A program made the translations under genes and the position numbers. This document shows, one piece after another, positions 43,095-53,220 of a stretch of 64,000 nucleotides of DNA. This DNA is from RYN-230 sp963770545 (lineage in GTDB: Bacteria; Actinomycetota; Actinomycetes; Streptosporangiales; Streptosporangiaceae): positions 310,001-374,000 of the forward strand of contig CAVYQF010000043.1 in NCBI GenBank assembly GCA_963770545.1. Direction: 5' to 3'. Every line of letters starts with the position of its first letter. The stretch's first letter is position 1. The notes under the pieces are model-generated. The model ran no database searches and had not been told where the DNA came from. It was given only the letters and a program-made list of their open reading frames with translations.

Positions 43095-43148
43095 TCGCTG
43101 GCCGGCTACCGACCGGCACGCGTAGGCTACTCATTAGCCGGCTATCGA
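43095..43148. promoter_or_regulatory. Repeated MarR operator-like motif
   Basis: TCGCTGGCCGGCTACCGA (43095-43112) and TCATTAGCCGGCTATCGA (43131-43148) match at 14 of 18 bases, 36 bases apart. The second contains the perfect palindrome TAGCCGGCTA. They lie between the divergent marR and LLM genes. Confidence 0.5.
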
Positions 43149-43223
43149 GAAGTGAGCGTGTTGCGGGTCAGGCGAACTCCGCGCTAGCGCTGTAGCGACC
43201 AGGCCGAGGGCGGGAGGAGCAGC

Positions 43224-44132
43224 ATGCGCCTGAGTTTCGGGATCAAGACATCCCAGATGGGCCTCACCTACACCGACATCCTCCGGGTCTGGCAAGACGC
43301 CGAGCGCGTCCCGTTGTTCGAGCACGGCTGGCTCTGGGACCACATGGTCCCGCTGCGCGGCGACGTGCGCGGGGCGGCGCTGGAGGCCTGGACCTTGCTC
43401 GGCGCGCTCGCCGCGCAAACCCAGCGGCTGCGCCTCGGCGTGATGGTGACCAGCAACCGGCTACGCAACCCGGCATTGCTGGCCAAGATGGCGGCCACGG
43501 TGGACGTGATTTCCGCGGGACGCCTGGACTTCGGGATCGGCGCGGGTGGCAGCCAGCTACCTGGGGCGCCGGACGAGCTGGCCGCGGTCGTGCGCCGCGA
43601 GTTCGAGGCCTACGGGGTGCCCATCGTCCCGGCCGGCGAGGCAGTCGGCGCGCTGGCCGAGGCGTGCACAGTGATCCGCCGGATGTGGACTGAGGACGAG
43701 CAATTCGACTTCACCGGCCGGTACTACCGCCTGCGCGGCGCCGTGTGCGAGCCGAAGCCGGTGCAGCGGCCCCACCCGCCGTTCATGATCGGAGCCGGCG
43801 GCGAACGGGCCGCGCTCCGGGTCGTCGCCGAGCACGCGGACATTTGGAACTGCCCGGCCCGCACCGCCGCGGAATTCCGGCACAAGAGCCGGGTCCTCGA
43901 CGAGCACTGCGCGGAGGCCGGGCGCGACCCGGCCCAGATCGCCCGGTCCATGCAGATCCTGGTGCGCCCCGGAGATCCGGCGGCCTCCCGGGCCCTGCTG
44001 CTCGAGCTGATCGACGCGGGCGCCACGCACCTCGTGCTCGCGCCGGTCCCTCCGTGGCCCGACCGGCCGGCCCAGTGGCTGGCCGACGAGGTGGCCGCGC
44101 CGGTCGCCGCGCAGCTGGCCAGCCTGAGCTGA
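43224..44132 (+). CDS. LLM-class F420-dependent oxidoreductase
   Basis: Luciferase-like oxidoreductase of 302 residues. GLTYTDILRVWQDAE, LFEHGWLWDHMVPLRGD, LRLGVMVTSNRLRNPALLAKMAATVDVISAG and GRLDFGIGAGG are characteristic for F420-dependent members. The ATG follows GGAGGAG by five bases. It probably reduces or oxidises a small organic substrate; which one is unknown. The divergent marR gene probably controls it. Confidence 0.88.
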   Translation: MRLSFGIKTSQMGLTYTDILRVWQDAERVPLFEHGWLWDHMVPLRGDVRGAALEAWTLLGALAAQTQRLRLGVMVTSNRLRNPALLAKMAATVDVISAGRLDFGIGAGGSQLPGAPDELAAVVRREFEAYGVPIVPAGEAVGALAEACTVIRRMWTEDEQFDFTGRYYRLRGAVCEPKPVQRPHPPFMIGAGGERAALRVVAEHADIWNCPARTAAEFRHKSRVLDEHCAEAGRDPAQIARSMQILVRPGDPAASRALLLELIDAGATHLVLAPVPPWPDRPAQWLADEVAAPVAAQLASLS

Positions 44133-44213
44133 CCAGCGCCAGCTGACCAGCAGCTGAGTGACAAGGTCCGATTCCCGCCAGCACCACGCGCTGGCCTGGC
44201 ATTTAATCAGGGT

Positions 44214-45791
44214 ATGACCCTCGATCCCGACACCTGCTACCAGGCTGTGGTGGCCCGCGACCCGCGCTTCGACGGGCGCTTCTTCACCGCGGTCACCAGC
44301 ACCGGTATCTACTGCCGGCCAATCTGCCCGGCGCGGACCCCGGCCCGGGGCAACATGAGGTTCTTCGCGCACGCGGCGAGCGCGGAGGCGGCCGGCTTCC
44401 GGGCCTGCCGCCGGTGCCGCCCCGAGGCCAGCCCGGGGTCGCCCGAATGGAACGTCCGGGCCGATCTGGCCGCCCGGGCGGTGCGGCTGATCGCGGAGGG
44501 CTACGTCGATTCCCACGGGATCGGTGGCCTGGCCGCGCGGCTGGCGGTCACCCAGCGGCATCTGCACCGGCTGCTCGTGGCCGAACTGGGCGCCGGGCCG
44601 CAGGCCCTGGCCCGGACCGCGCGGTTGCAGACCGCGCGACGGCTGCTGGCCGAGACCAGCATGCCGATCACCGAGGTCGCGTTCGCCAGCGGCTTCTCCA
44701 GCGTCCGGCAGTTCAACGCGAGCGTGCGCGAGTCCTCGGGCCGCAGCCCGTCGCAGCTGCGCGCCCGGGCCTGGCGCACCGGCCCCGGGGGCCAGGGAGC
44801 GCGGGACTCGGCCGGCATCCCGGGCACCTGGCTCACCCTCCGGCTGACTTACCGTGAGCCCTTCGACGCGGCTGGATGGCTGGGCTTCCTGGCCGCGCGG
44901 GCCATTCCGGGGGTGGAGCAGGTCACCGGGGACCGTTACACCCGGTCCGTGCCGACCGCCGCGGGGCCGGGGATCATCGAGCTCATCCCCCGGCCAGGTC
45001 AGGGCCACGTGCTGCTCCGGGCCCGGCTGAGCGGGCTCGGGGCGGTCAATCCGGTGGTCAGCCGGGCCCGGCGGCTGCTCGACGCCGACGCCGACCCGGC
45101 CGCGATCGGCGCCGCGCTGGCTGCCGACGGCCTGCTCGCCCCGCTGGTCCGGGCCCGGCCCGGGCTGCGGGTGCCCGGCGCCTACGACGGGTTCGAGCTG
45201 GCGGTTCGCGCGGTCCTCGGGCAGCAGGTCTCGGTCGCCGCGGCGAGCACGTTCGCGGGCCGCCTGGCCGCCCGGTACGGCACCCCGCTGGCTGCCGCCG
45301 CGACGGACGTGGCCGCCGGCGTCATTACCGAGGCGCCGGCCGGCGCTACCCAGGCGCGGCCGGGCCCGCCTGCGCTGAGGGTGGTGTTCCCCGGTCCGGA
45401 GGTCCTGGCCGAGGCCGACCTGACCGGCCTCGGGCTCACCACGGCCCGGCAGCGGACCATTCGCGCGCTCGCCGCGGCGGTCGCGGGCGGGCGGCTCACC
45501 CTGGATCCCGGCGCCGACCCCGGGGAGATCGCGGCCCGGCTAGCCGGGCTGCCGGGCATCGGGCCCTGGACCATCGGCTACATCCTGATGCGCGCGGCCG
45601 CGGACCCGGACGCGTTCCCCGAGGCCGACCTGGGCCTGCGCCGCGGCCTGGCCCGGATCGGCGCCCCAGCCGGGCACCCGGCGCGCTGGCGTCCGTGGCG
45701 CGCGTACGCGGCCATGCACCTGTGGACCTGGCCGGCCGAGCCGGACGTGACCCGGCTGACCCAGCCGGAAGTGCTCGCGCCCGCGAGCTGA
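44214..45791 (+). CDS. Ada-AlkA fusion: methyl-sensor and DNA-3-methyladenine glycosylase
   Basis: A 525-residue fusion. Residues 1-75 are the Ada metal-binding domain with Cys34, Cys38, Cys65 and Cys68 (YCRPIC ... CRRC), in which one Cys accepts methyl groups from DNA phosphotriesters. About 85-185 are an AraC-type helix-turn-helix (ITEVAFASGFSSVRQFN). From about 210 on is AlkA: an N-terminal beta-domain, then the helix-hairpin-helix glycosylase (LPGIGPWTIGYILMRA) with catalytic Asp472 in EADLGLRR. It senses alkylation, activates repair genes and excises alkylated bases. The downstream ogt gene begins 24 bases later, so they form one repair operon. Confidence 0.95.
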   Translation: MTLDPDTCYQAVVARDPRFDGRFFTAVTSTGIYCRPICPARTPARGNMRFFAHAASAEAAGFRACRRCRPEASPGSPEWNVRADLAARAVRLIAEGYVDSHGIGGLAARLAVTQRHLHRLLVAELGAGPQALARTARLQTARRLLAETSMPITEVAFASGFSSVRQFNASVRESSGRSPSQLRARAWRTGPGGQGARDSAGIPGTWLTLRLTYREPFDAAGWLGFLAARAIPGVEQVTGDRYTRSVPTAAGPGIIELIPRPGQGHVLLRARLSGLGAVNPVVSRARRLLDADADPAAIGAALAADGLLAPLVRARPGLRVPGAYDGFELAVRAVLGQQVSVAAASTFAGRLAARYGTPLAAAATDVAAGVITEAPAGATQARPGPPALRVVFPGPEVLAEADLTGLGLTTARQRTIRALAAAVAGGRLTLDPGADPGEIAARLAGLPGIGPWTIGYILMRAAADPDAFPEADLGLRRGLARIGAPAGHPARWRPWRAYAAMHLWTWPAEPDVTRLTQPEVLAPAS

Positions 45792-45815
45792 CCCCGTGAG
45801 CTGGAGGAGTGAGTA

Positions 45816-46352
45816 ATGCCGCAGCCGGCTGCCCCGTCGGCCACCACCGTGCTGGCGACGGTCGTGGACACCCCGATCGGCCCGCTCAGCCTGCTCGCCC
45901 GGGACGGCCGGCTGATCGCGGGCGGATTCACCGCGGATCCGGCGCAGATGCACGCCCGGCTGGACCGGGGGCTGCGCGCTCTGCCCCGGGAGACCGCCGA
46001 CCCGGGTGATCTGCCCTGGCTTATCAAGCCCATCGCCGGCTACTTCGATGGCGACCTGCAGGCCCTGGACGCGATACCGGTGTACCAGCCGGGCGCGCCG
46101 TCCCGGCAGCGGCTGTGGGCCGCGCTGCGCGCCGTGCCGCCGGGCGGCACGGCCACCTACACCCAACTGGCCGCGCAGGCGGGCTGTCCGCAGGCGCCGC
46201 GGGCCGCCGGGGCGGCGTGTGCCCTTAACCTGATCGCGCCCGTGGTCCCGTGCCACCGGGCGCTGCGGAGAGATGGCAGCCTCGGCGGGTACTACTACGG
46301 CCTGGACCGCAAGACATGGCTGCTGCGCCACGAGGGTGTCCCGGGCAGGTAG
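45816..46352 (+). CDS. ogt: Methylated-DNA--protein-cysteine methyltransferase
   Basis: Suicide repair protein of 178 residues that moves O6-alkyl groups from guanine to its own cysteine. The active site VPCHRAL carries Cys146; the DNA-binding helix-turn-helix (GGTATYTQLAAQAG) and the GGYYYGLDRKTWLL end are intact. An Asn is found at the usual hinge region (ALNLIAP), although the common ANPxP form is altered. GGAGGAG lies close upstream of the ATG. In an operon with the Ada-AlkA fusion. Confidence 0.94.
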   Translation: MPQPAAPSATTVLATVVDTPIGPLSLLARDGRLIAGGFTADPAQMHARLDRGLRALPRETADPGDLPWLIKPIAGYFDGDLQALDAIPVYQPGAPSRQRLWAALRAVPPGGTATYTQLAAQAGCPQAPRAAGAACALNLIAPVVPCHRALRRDGSLGGYYYGLDRKTWLLRHEGVPGR

Positions 46353-46883
46353 CCCGGCGAGCGTGCGGGCCAGGTGCCAGTTCCCGGACGGTCCGGGGCC
46401 TGGCTGGGGTCGGCGACCCCGGTCTCTGTGCGGACCGGTCCGGGCCTGGCTCCGGTCGGCAGCCCGGTGTTACCGGGCAGAGCCGTCCGGTCCCCGGCCA
46501 GGTCCGTCCAGTCCCGCAGCAGGGCCGTCTGATCTCCGCCAGTGCCGTCCGATCTCCGCCAATGCCGTCCGATCCCCTGGAAGAGCAGCGGAAACCCAGG
46601 CAGGCTGGGCTGGACAGGTCCCGCCATGGGCCGCTCCGGGACCGGGTTACGAGACCGGCGCCGCGGGTGGGGTTCGTTGCGGAAAAGCGGGGGCCATCGC
46701 CCGTGCTGCCCGGGGATGCTGAAATGGCCGCGCCTGCGACGGTGACCTTCCGCAACGAGCCGCCGGTCACGGATGCATGATCGCAGGGACGGCCCCGGCC
46801 CGGGGTATCTCGTGGCCCGGTCCCCCGTGAGCAGCGCGGCGTATGCTCGCCTAAACTCCTCGGCAGTCGGGAGGAGAGGATTC
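46353..46883. other. Repeat-rich intergenic region
   Basis: No gene with a believable start. The part at 46500-46580 holds direct repeats of GATCTCCGCCAATGCCGTCC with small changes. TCGTTGCGGAA (46674-46684) and TTCCGCAACGA (46748-46758) are an exact 11-bp inverted pair 63 bases apart. The ribosome site GAGGAG of the carboxylase alpha gene ends the region. An upstream ATG frame from 46773 is probably not used. Confidence 0.55.
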
Positions 46884-48645
46884 GTGCGCAAGGTGCTTAT
46901 CGCGAATCGTGGCGAGATCGCGGTCCGCGTAGTGCGGGCCTGCCGGGACGCCGGGCTGGGCAGTGTGGCCGTATACGCAGAATCTGATTTCGACGCCCTG
47001 CACGTCGCGATGGCCGATGAGGCCTACGCGCTCGGCGGTCCGAGCCCCGCGGAGAGCTACCTCAGCATCGAGAAGATCCTCGCGGTGGCGGCCGAGTCCG
47101 GGGCCGACGCCGTCCACCCCGGCTACGGCTTCCTGGCCGAGAACGCCGGGTTCGCCCAGGCGGTCACCGGCGCCGGGCTGATCTGGATCGGGCCCCCGCC
47201 GTCCGCCATCGAAGCCCTGGGCGACAAGGTGGCGGCGCGGCAGATCGCCGCCACGGTCGGCGCCCCGATGGCCGCGGGCACAGACGGGCCGGTCAGCGGG
47301 GTAGAGGAAGTCGACGCGTTCGTGTCCCGGCACGGCCTGCCGGTCGCCATCAAGGCGGCGTTCGGCGGCGGCGGCCGGGGCCTGAAGGTGATCCGCCAGC
47401 CGGGCGAGATCAGCGAGGCGTACGAGTCCGCGGTCCGCGAAGCCGTGGCGGCGTTCGGCCGCGGCGAGTGCTTCGTCGAGCGCTACCTGGACCGGCCACG
47501 GCATGTGGAGACGCAGTGCCTCGCCGACGGCCACGGGAACGTGGTGGTGATCTCCACCCGGGACTGCTCGCTGCAGCGCAGGCACCAGAAGCTGGTCGAG
47601 GAGGCGCCCGCGCCGTTCCTGTCCCCCAGCCAGGTCGAGCAGCTCTACCAGGCCTCCAAGGCCATCCTGCGGGAGGCAGGTTATGTGGGCGCGGGGACCT
47701 GTGAATTTCTGGTCGGGCAGGACGGCACGGTGTCGTTCCTCGAGGTCAACACCCGGCTTCAGGTCGAGCACCCGGTGTCGGAGGAGGTCACCGGCATCGA
47801 CCTGGTCCGGGAGATGTTCCGCATCGCGGACGGCCAGGAACTCGGGTACACCGACCCGGAGCCACGCGGGCACTCGATCGAGTTCCGCGTCAACGCCGAG
47901 GACCCGGGCCGGAACTTCCTGCCCGCTCCCGGCACCATCACCGAGCTCAACTGGCCGTCCGGCCCGGGAGTGCGGGTGGATGCGGGCTACGCGCAGGGGA
48001 TGACCGTCCCGCAGGCCTTCGACTCGCTGCTGGCCAAGCTCATCATCACCGGGGCCAGCCGGACCGAGGCGCTGGAGCGGGCCCGCCGCGCGCTGGACGA
48101 GTGCGTGGTCGGCGGAATGCCCACCGTCCTTCCCTTCGACCGCGCGGTGGTCCGCGATCCGGCCTTCACGGCCGAGCCGTTCTCGGTGCACACCCGGTGG
48201 ATCGAGACGGAGTTCGAGAACGCGATCGAGCCCTGGTCCGGGCCCGCGCCCGCCAGGAAGACGGCCAGCCACCGCGGGAGCGGATCACCGTGGAGGTGGG
48301 CGGCAAGCGGCTCGAGGTGGTCCTCCCGGCCGGGCTGGGGGCGGTGGCCGGGCCGGGCCGGCGCCCGCCGCGTCCCGGCGGCCTGGCCGCGGCCGGCGGG
48401 ACGGCGCTGCGGCGGCCGCTCCGGCCAGCGGTGACGATCTCGTCAGCCCGATGCAGGGCACCATCACCAAGATCGTTGCGGCCGAGGGGGATCAGGTCTC
48501 GGCGGGTGACACCATCGTGGTGCTGGAGGCGATGAAGATGGAGCAGCCGCTGACCGCGCACAAGGACGGCATCGTGACCGGGCTGGGCGTGGAGATTGGC
48601 CAGACGGTGTCGGCCGGTGCGGTTATCTGCAAGCTCGAGGGCTAG
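46884..48645 (+). pseudogene. accA: Acyl-CoA carboxylase biotin-carboxylase/BCCP alpha subunit, two frameshifts
   Basis: From GTG 46884 (GAGGAG seven bases upstream) the first frame encodes a complete biotin carboxylase: KVLIANRGEIAVRVVRACRD, the ATP loop KAAFGGGGRGLKV, EVNTRLQVEHPVSEEVTG. Near 48240-48262 the family sequence switches frame (ITVEVGGKRLEVVLPAGL) and near 48330-48400 it switches again to the biotinyl domain (DDLVSPMQGT ... EAMKMEQP with the biotinyl Lys), ending in GAVICKLEG. One intact protein of about 585 residues is expected if both indels are errors. It should charge biotin with bicarbonate for the beta subunits in this window. Confidence 0.85.
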
Positions 48646-48824
48646 CGGCGCGGCCTGGCGCAGTTGCCTGGCGCAGCCGGTGGGCAGCCGGTGGGGCAGC
48701 CGGTGTGGACGCCCGGCGGCCGGGCGGGCGGCTGCGCGGGTGGCCGCGGCTGGGAGACTGGAAACATGCCTCCCCCGCCCGCCGTCACCACCGCCCCGCG
48801 CCGCCGGGGCGCCGAGGGTGCACC

Positions 48825-49193
48825 GTGGAGACCTCGTTGACCAGGCTGCCTGGCGACCCCGGCCCGCTCGGGTGGCTGCGGTTCGCCTACGGTTTCCGGC
48901 TCCCGGCCGAGAACGTGCACTGGGTACGGCACGAGCTGACCGACGCGGGGTGGCGGGGCCGGACCGTGCTCCGGCATCTGGCCGTCATGATCCCCGTCTG
49001 CGCGATCGTGGTCACCGTGCTGGCGATCCTGCTCCCCGCCCCGCTCTGGGTCAGCCTGACCATGGTGGCCCTCATCCTGTGCGGCAGCCTGTTCACGGTG
49101 ACCGTCTACGCGGATGACCTGCGGGCCAACCGGCTGCGCCAGCACGGCCTGCCGGTCCCCAAGGACCCCGACCTGGGCCACCCCACCCACTGA
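48825..49193 (+). CDS. DUF5313-like small membrane protein
   Basis: About 122 residues from GTG 48825 (GAGGG just upstream). The order is a short hydrophilic start with GPLGWLRFAYGFRLPAENVHWVRHEL, two adjacent hydrophobic segments (about residues 50-92) and a polar tail. The first part resembles the DUF5313 family of actinobacterial membrane proteins; I recall this but cannot check it. Function unknown. The ATG at 48705 would add an Arg/Pro-rich leader. Confidence 0.65.
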   Translation: METSLTRLPGDPGPLGWLRFAYGFRLPAENVHWVRHELTDAGWRGRTVLRHLAVMIPVCAIVVTVLAILLPAPLWVSLTMVALILCGSLFTVTVYADDLRANRLRQHGLPVPKDPDLGHPTH

Positions 49194-49317
49194 CCCGTCC
49201 TCGCATCTCCGGATCCCTGCGGCCCGCCCCGGAGTCTAGAGCGCCAGGGCCCCACCGCCCCATTCGTCACGCCGGCTCCTCCAGTCACGTTACGGCGGTG
49301 CCGGAGGGCAGCAGGGA

Positions 49318-50773
49318 TCAGCGGCGGCCGCTGGCCGGGAGCATGAGCCGGCGGGCCGCCTCGGTCAGGCTGCCCGACAGCGACGGGTACACCGCGAACG
49401 TGTGGGCCATCTGGTCCACGGTCAGCGACTGCTCCACGGCCAGCGACACGCCCAGGATCAGCTCGCTGGCCCGCGGCGCGACCACCACCCCACCGAGCAC
49501 GATCCCGGTCCCGCGCCGGGCGAACAGCTTCACGAACCCGTCCCGGAAGCCCTGCATCTTGGCCCGGGCGTTGGTGGCCAGCGGGAGCTTGACCGCGACC
49601 GCGTCCTCGGCGCCCGATTCGACCGCCTTCGCGGTCACCCCGACGGTGGCGATCTCCGGGTCCGTGAAGATCGTCGCGGCCACATGATCCAGCCTGATCG
49701 GCTGCACGGCCTCGCCGAGCGTGTGCCACATGGCGATCCGGCCCTGCATGGCCGCCACCGACGCGAGCATCATCACGCCGGTGCAGTCACCGGCCGCGTA
49801 CACCCCGCGGGCCGTGGTCCGGGACACCCGGTCCACCTCGACGAAGCCCCGGCCGTCCAGGGTGACCCCCGCCTCCTCCAGGCCCAGGTCCCGGGTGGCA
49901 GGCTCCATGCCCACCGTGAGCAGGCAGTGCGAGCCGCGGACGGTCCGGCCGCCTTCCAGCGTGACCAGCTACGCCGTCGCGGGTCCGCTTGACCGCCGCC
50001 GCGCGGGACCGGCTCAGCACCATCATCCCGCGGCGCCGGAACACGTCCTCCAGCACCACGGCGGCGTCCGCGTCCTCGTGCGGGAGCACCCGCTCCCGCG
50101 AGGAGACCAGGGTGACCTGGGAACCGAGGGCCTGGTAGGCGCTGGCGAACTCGGCGCCGGTCACCCCCGAGCCGACGACGATAAGCTCGGGCGGCAGCTC
50201 GGGCAGGTCGTAGAGCTGGCGCCAGTTCAGGATGCGCTCGCCATCGGGCTCCGCGCCGGGCAGCACCCGGGGCATCGCCCCGGTGGCGATGAGCACGGCG
50301 TCGGCCTGGATCCGCTGACCGTCCACGATGACCGTGTCCGGCCCGCCCAGCCCGCCACGGCCGGTGATGGTCTCCACGCCCTCGGCGGCCAGTCGCTTCG
50401 CCACATCCGCGGACTGGGCCTGGGCCAGCGCCTTGACTCTCGCGTACAGCCGGGGTGCGTCCACGGACGCGTGGCTGCGCCCCGCGCGGACCGCGGAGGC
50501 ACGCCCCGATACCGCCCCGCGCGCCGGGGCCCCGCTGGCCGGGTCAGCACCCACCCGGATGCCCAGGTCTTCCGCGCCGTACACCACCGACATCGTGGTC
50601 GACGTGGCGATGAGGGTCTTGGAGGGCACGCAGTCGGTCAGCACGCAGGCGCCACCCAGGCCATCGCTGTCCACCACGGTCACCTGGGCGCCGAGTTGCG
50701 CGGCGACCAGGGCCGCCTCGTATCCGCCCGGGCCGCCGCCCAGGATGACGATTCTCGCGTGCGGCTGGTTCAC
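49318..50773 (-). pseudogene. lpdA: LpdA-like NAD(P)H quinone reductase, frameshifted
   Basis: Flavoprotein of the dihydrolipoamide-dehydrogenase family. The N-terminal frame has the FAD motif VILGGGPGGYEAALVA, the redox pair in GGACVLTDCVPSKTLIA and the NAD-binding ELIVVGSGVTGAEFAS. Near 49966-49976, after KRTRDGV, the family sequence continues in another frame (MEPATRDLGLEEAGV ... VYAAGDCTG ... DPEIATVGVTAKAV) to the stop at 49318. One extra base in the GTAGCTG stretch explains it. The Cys spacing suits a disulfide reductase, but actinobacterial LpdA proteins are quinone reductases. Probably one intact gene of about 485 residues. Confidence 0.83.
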
Positions 50774-50811
50774 GCTGCCTCATTCTTCCCGGCCGCCCGG
50801 ATACCGCGCAC

Positions 50812-50911
50812 CCCGCCCTCCCGCCTGGCCCTCCGCCGGAGCACCAGGCCCTCCCGCCCGCGCACCGGCCCTCCCGCCGTCGCACCCGGCCCTCCCGCCG
50901 GCGCACCCTGC
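50812..50911. repeat. Tandem GGCCCTCCCGCC repeats
   Basis: Four to five imperfect units of about 21 bases of the type GGCCCTCCCGCCGGCGCACC lie between lpdA and the divergent cyclotransferase gene. A short inverted repeat GCAACG-ACG-CGTTGC follows at 50935-50949. No coding potential. Confidence 0.7.
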
Positions 50912-50968
50912 TTCCCGGTCTCCGGAGATCTGCCGCAACGACGCGTTGCATGGTTACGCTGGTGAGCC

Positions 50969-51421
50969 GTGGAGCTGTACGCGGCCTATGCCACCAATAT
51001 GGACCCCTCACTGATGGCCGAACGCTGCCCGCATTCGCCCATGCGGGGCAACGGCTGGCTGGAAGGCTGGCGGCTCACCTTCGGCGGCGAGGACATTAGC
51101 TGGGAAGGTGCCCTGGCCACCGTCGTGGAGGACCAGGCCGACCGGGTCTTCGTGGTCCTGTACGAACTGCATGACCTGGACGAACAGGTACTGGACCACT
51201 GGGACGGCGTACACCTCGGCTACTTCCAGAAGCTCAGGGTCCGGGTGCAGACGCTGGACGGTGACGTGGCGGCCTGGCTCTACGTGCTCAACGACTACGA
51301 GGGCGGCCTGCCCTCGGCGCGTTATCTGGGCATCGTGGCGGACGCGGCCGAGATGGCGGGCGCACCCGCCGACTACGTGGCCGGGCTGCGCAGCCGGCCC
51401 TGCGCCTCACTGGGAACCTAA
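50969..51421 (+). CDS. Gamma-glutamylcyclotransferase-like protein
   Basis: A 150-residue protein of the AIG2/GGCT fold: the N-terminal YAAYATNMDPSLM loop binds the gamma-glutamyl group, and LYELHDLDEQVLDHWDGVHLGYF follows. The acidic residue next to the DxxEG site of active members is Asp79 here (HWDG) rather than Glu, which may reduce or alter activity. YEGGLPSARYLGIV resembles the C-terminal signature. It could act on gamma-glutamyl peptides or amines. Start GTG at 50969; the gene stands alone and converges with the transketolase genes. Confidence 0.8.
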   Translation: MELYAAYATNMDPSLMAERCPHSPMRGNGWLEGWRLTFGGEDISWEGALATVVEDQADRVFVVLYELHDLDEQVLDHWDGVHLGYFQKLRVRVQTLDGDVAAWLYVLNDYEGGLPSARYLGIVADAAEMAGAPADYVAGLRSRPCASLGT

Positions 51422-52317
51422 GACCCGCAAGAACGAGGCGATCTCGGCCCGCAACGACCGGGCGTCCAGGCCGTGCGCCGCCTGATGCTCGGCAGGCGTG
51501 CCGTACCGGCGCAGCTCGCGTCGTCCGACACCGAGCCCGAGGATCCGGTGCGGCAGGTCGCGCAGCGCCTCGGCCACCGCGGGCACCGAGGTGCCCGCCA
51601 GGTAGGGCTCGACCAGGACCACGTCTGGAGCCTGCAGGCTGTCCCGCAGCGTCGCCACGTCCAGCGGCCGGATGGTGGCCGCGTACAGCACGGTGACGTC
51701 GAACCCGAGGGTCGCGTCCACCACGGCGTCGGCCAGCGGGCCGACCGCGAGCACCGTGCCCCGGCTCCCGCGGCGCAGCATGGTGCAGCCGGCCTGGCTC
51801 ACCGTCCAGCGGGACCGCGTTGGCCTCGGTGGACAGCCGCACGTAGACCAGCCCGTTCCCGCGGGCCGCCGCGCGGATCTGGCGCTCAGCCTCGTCGGGA
51901 TGCCCGGGTACGTGGACGGTCCAGCCCGGCAGCGTGCCCAGCAGCGCCACGTCACCCGGCGACTGATGGGTGCGCCCGTTGTCGGAGTAGTCGTAGGACG
52001 CGCCCGCGCTGACCAGCACCGCGCCCGCCCTGCGCGGCCTGGTGGTTGAGGTCCAGCTTGATCTGCTCGAAGGGGCGCTCGACCAGGAAGCTGGCGAACG
52101 TGTGCGCGATCGGCCGTATCCCGGCCAGGGACAGCCCGCCCGCCACGCTGATCAGCAGTTGCTCCCGGATCCCCACGTTGATCACCCGGTCCGGGTAGCG
52201 GGTCGCGGCCGGCCGGAAGCTGTCCGCCGAGATGTCGGCGACCACCACGGCCAGCCGCGGGTGCTCGGCCAGCAGGTCCGTCGTGACCGCGGTGAAGCGT
52301 TCGCGCATGGTCTCCAT
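51407..52317 (-). pseudogene. Transketolase C-terminal subunit, two frameshifts
   Basis: C-terminal half of a split transketolase-like enzyme. The first frame gives VVVADISADSFRPAATRYPDR, INVGIREQLLISVAGGLSLAG and ERPFEQIKLDLNHQ. Near 52025-52045 it switches to AVLVSAGASYDYSDNGRTHQSPGD and near 51800-51810 to AGCTMLRRGSRGTVLAVGP, ending at 51407 with the transketolase C-terminal domain (VVLVEPYLAG). About 300 residues if joined. It follows the N-terminal subunit gene in the same direction, nine bases apart. Two one-base indels explain the frames. Confidence 0.8.
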
Positions 52318-52326
52318 GACCGTCTC

Positions 52327-53121
52327 CTATCGCGTCGGTGCAGCGGGCCCGGCAGGCGCCGGCGGCGCGGCGGCTGGCGGTGGCGGTGCAGCGGGCGTGG
52401 GCGGCGCGGCGGAGCCGGAGGACTTGGGCTCGACGACCGCGGCTACCATGTGCGGCCGGCCGGGATGCGCCACGGTGAACGCGGCCTCCAGCGCGTCGTG
52501 ATCCCGTCCGGAGACCCTGGACACCGACCAGCCCTCGACGGCGAACCGGGTCTCCACCCCGCCTGGCCAGCCGTAGGTGGACGAGGAGTTGTCCACCACC
52601 ACGACGTGCAGCGTGTCGAGCCGGGCGGCCCGGGCGAACGCGATCGCCTCGTGGTTGGAACCCTCATCCAGCTCGGCGTCCCCGGTCAGCACGAACACCC
52701 GCGCATCCGCCAGGCCCCGGGCTCTCAAACCCAGCGCCATCCCCACCGCCAGCGGCAGGCCGTGGCCGAGCGATCCGCTGGAGACTTCCACTCCCGGCAC
52801 CAGGACCCGGTCCGGATGCAGCCCGAGATTGGAGCCGAACGCGCCGAAACCGGGCAGGTCCGCGGGATCCAGGAAGCCCTTGGCCGCGAGCACCGCGTAG
52901 TAGGCCATCGGCCCGTGTCCCTTGGACATCACGAAGCGGTCCCGCGCGTCGTCCCCGGCGGTCTGCGGCGTGACCCGCAGCACCCGGTCGTAGAGCACCC
53001 AGAGCACGTCCAGGGTGGAGGTGGCGGCCTGGTCGTGCTTGTCGTCGCCGGTCATCAGCGACATCAGGCCCGGCAAGTCAGCGAAGGTCGCGGGCGGGCG
53101 GTGGTTCGCGGTCATCGTCAT
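52327..53121 (-). CDS. Transketolase N-terminal subunit
   Basis: TPP-binding half of a split transketolase, 264 residues. Marks: the His-rich MSKGHGPMAYYAVLA, SGSLGHGLPLAVGMALG, and GDAELDEGSNHEAIAFA, where the usual GDGE is GDAE. The last 30 residues are Ala/Pro-rich. It pairs with the C-terminal subunit encoded next. Split transketolases serve the pentose-phosphate pathway or related two-carbon transfers; the metabolic partner is not evident here. Confidence 0.87.
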   Translation of the reverse strand: MTMTANHRPPATFADLPGLMSLMTGDDKHDQAATSTLDVLWVLYDRVLRVTPQTAGDDARDRFVMSKGHGPMAYYAVLAAKGFLDPADLPGFGAFGSNLGLHPDRVLVPGVEVSSGSLGHGLPLAVGMALGLRARGLADARVFVLTGDAELDEGSNHEAIAFARAARLDTLHVVVVDNSSSTYGWPGGVETRFAVEGWSVSRVSGRDHDALEAAFTVAHPGRPHMVAAVVEPKSSGSAAPPTPAAPPPPAAAPPAPAGPAAPTR

Positions 53122-53220
53122 GACCTCATGCTCTGACTTAAAGCGCGCTTGAAGTCAAATGGGATTTTGCTGGGTGCGGCAATTCCGGGCCGCCTATCCG
53201 GGCCAGCTCGCCGGCCGGCC

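Noticed and set aside
46851..48272. Long minus-strand frame over the carboxylase alpha gene
   Set aside because: Shadow of a clear biotin carboxylase on the plus strand; composition is not protein-like.
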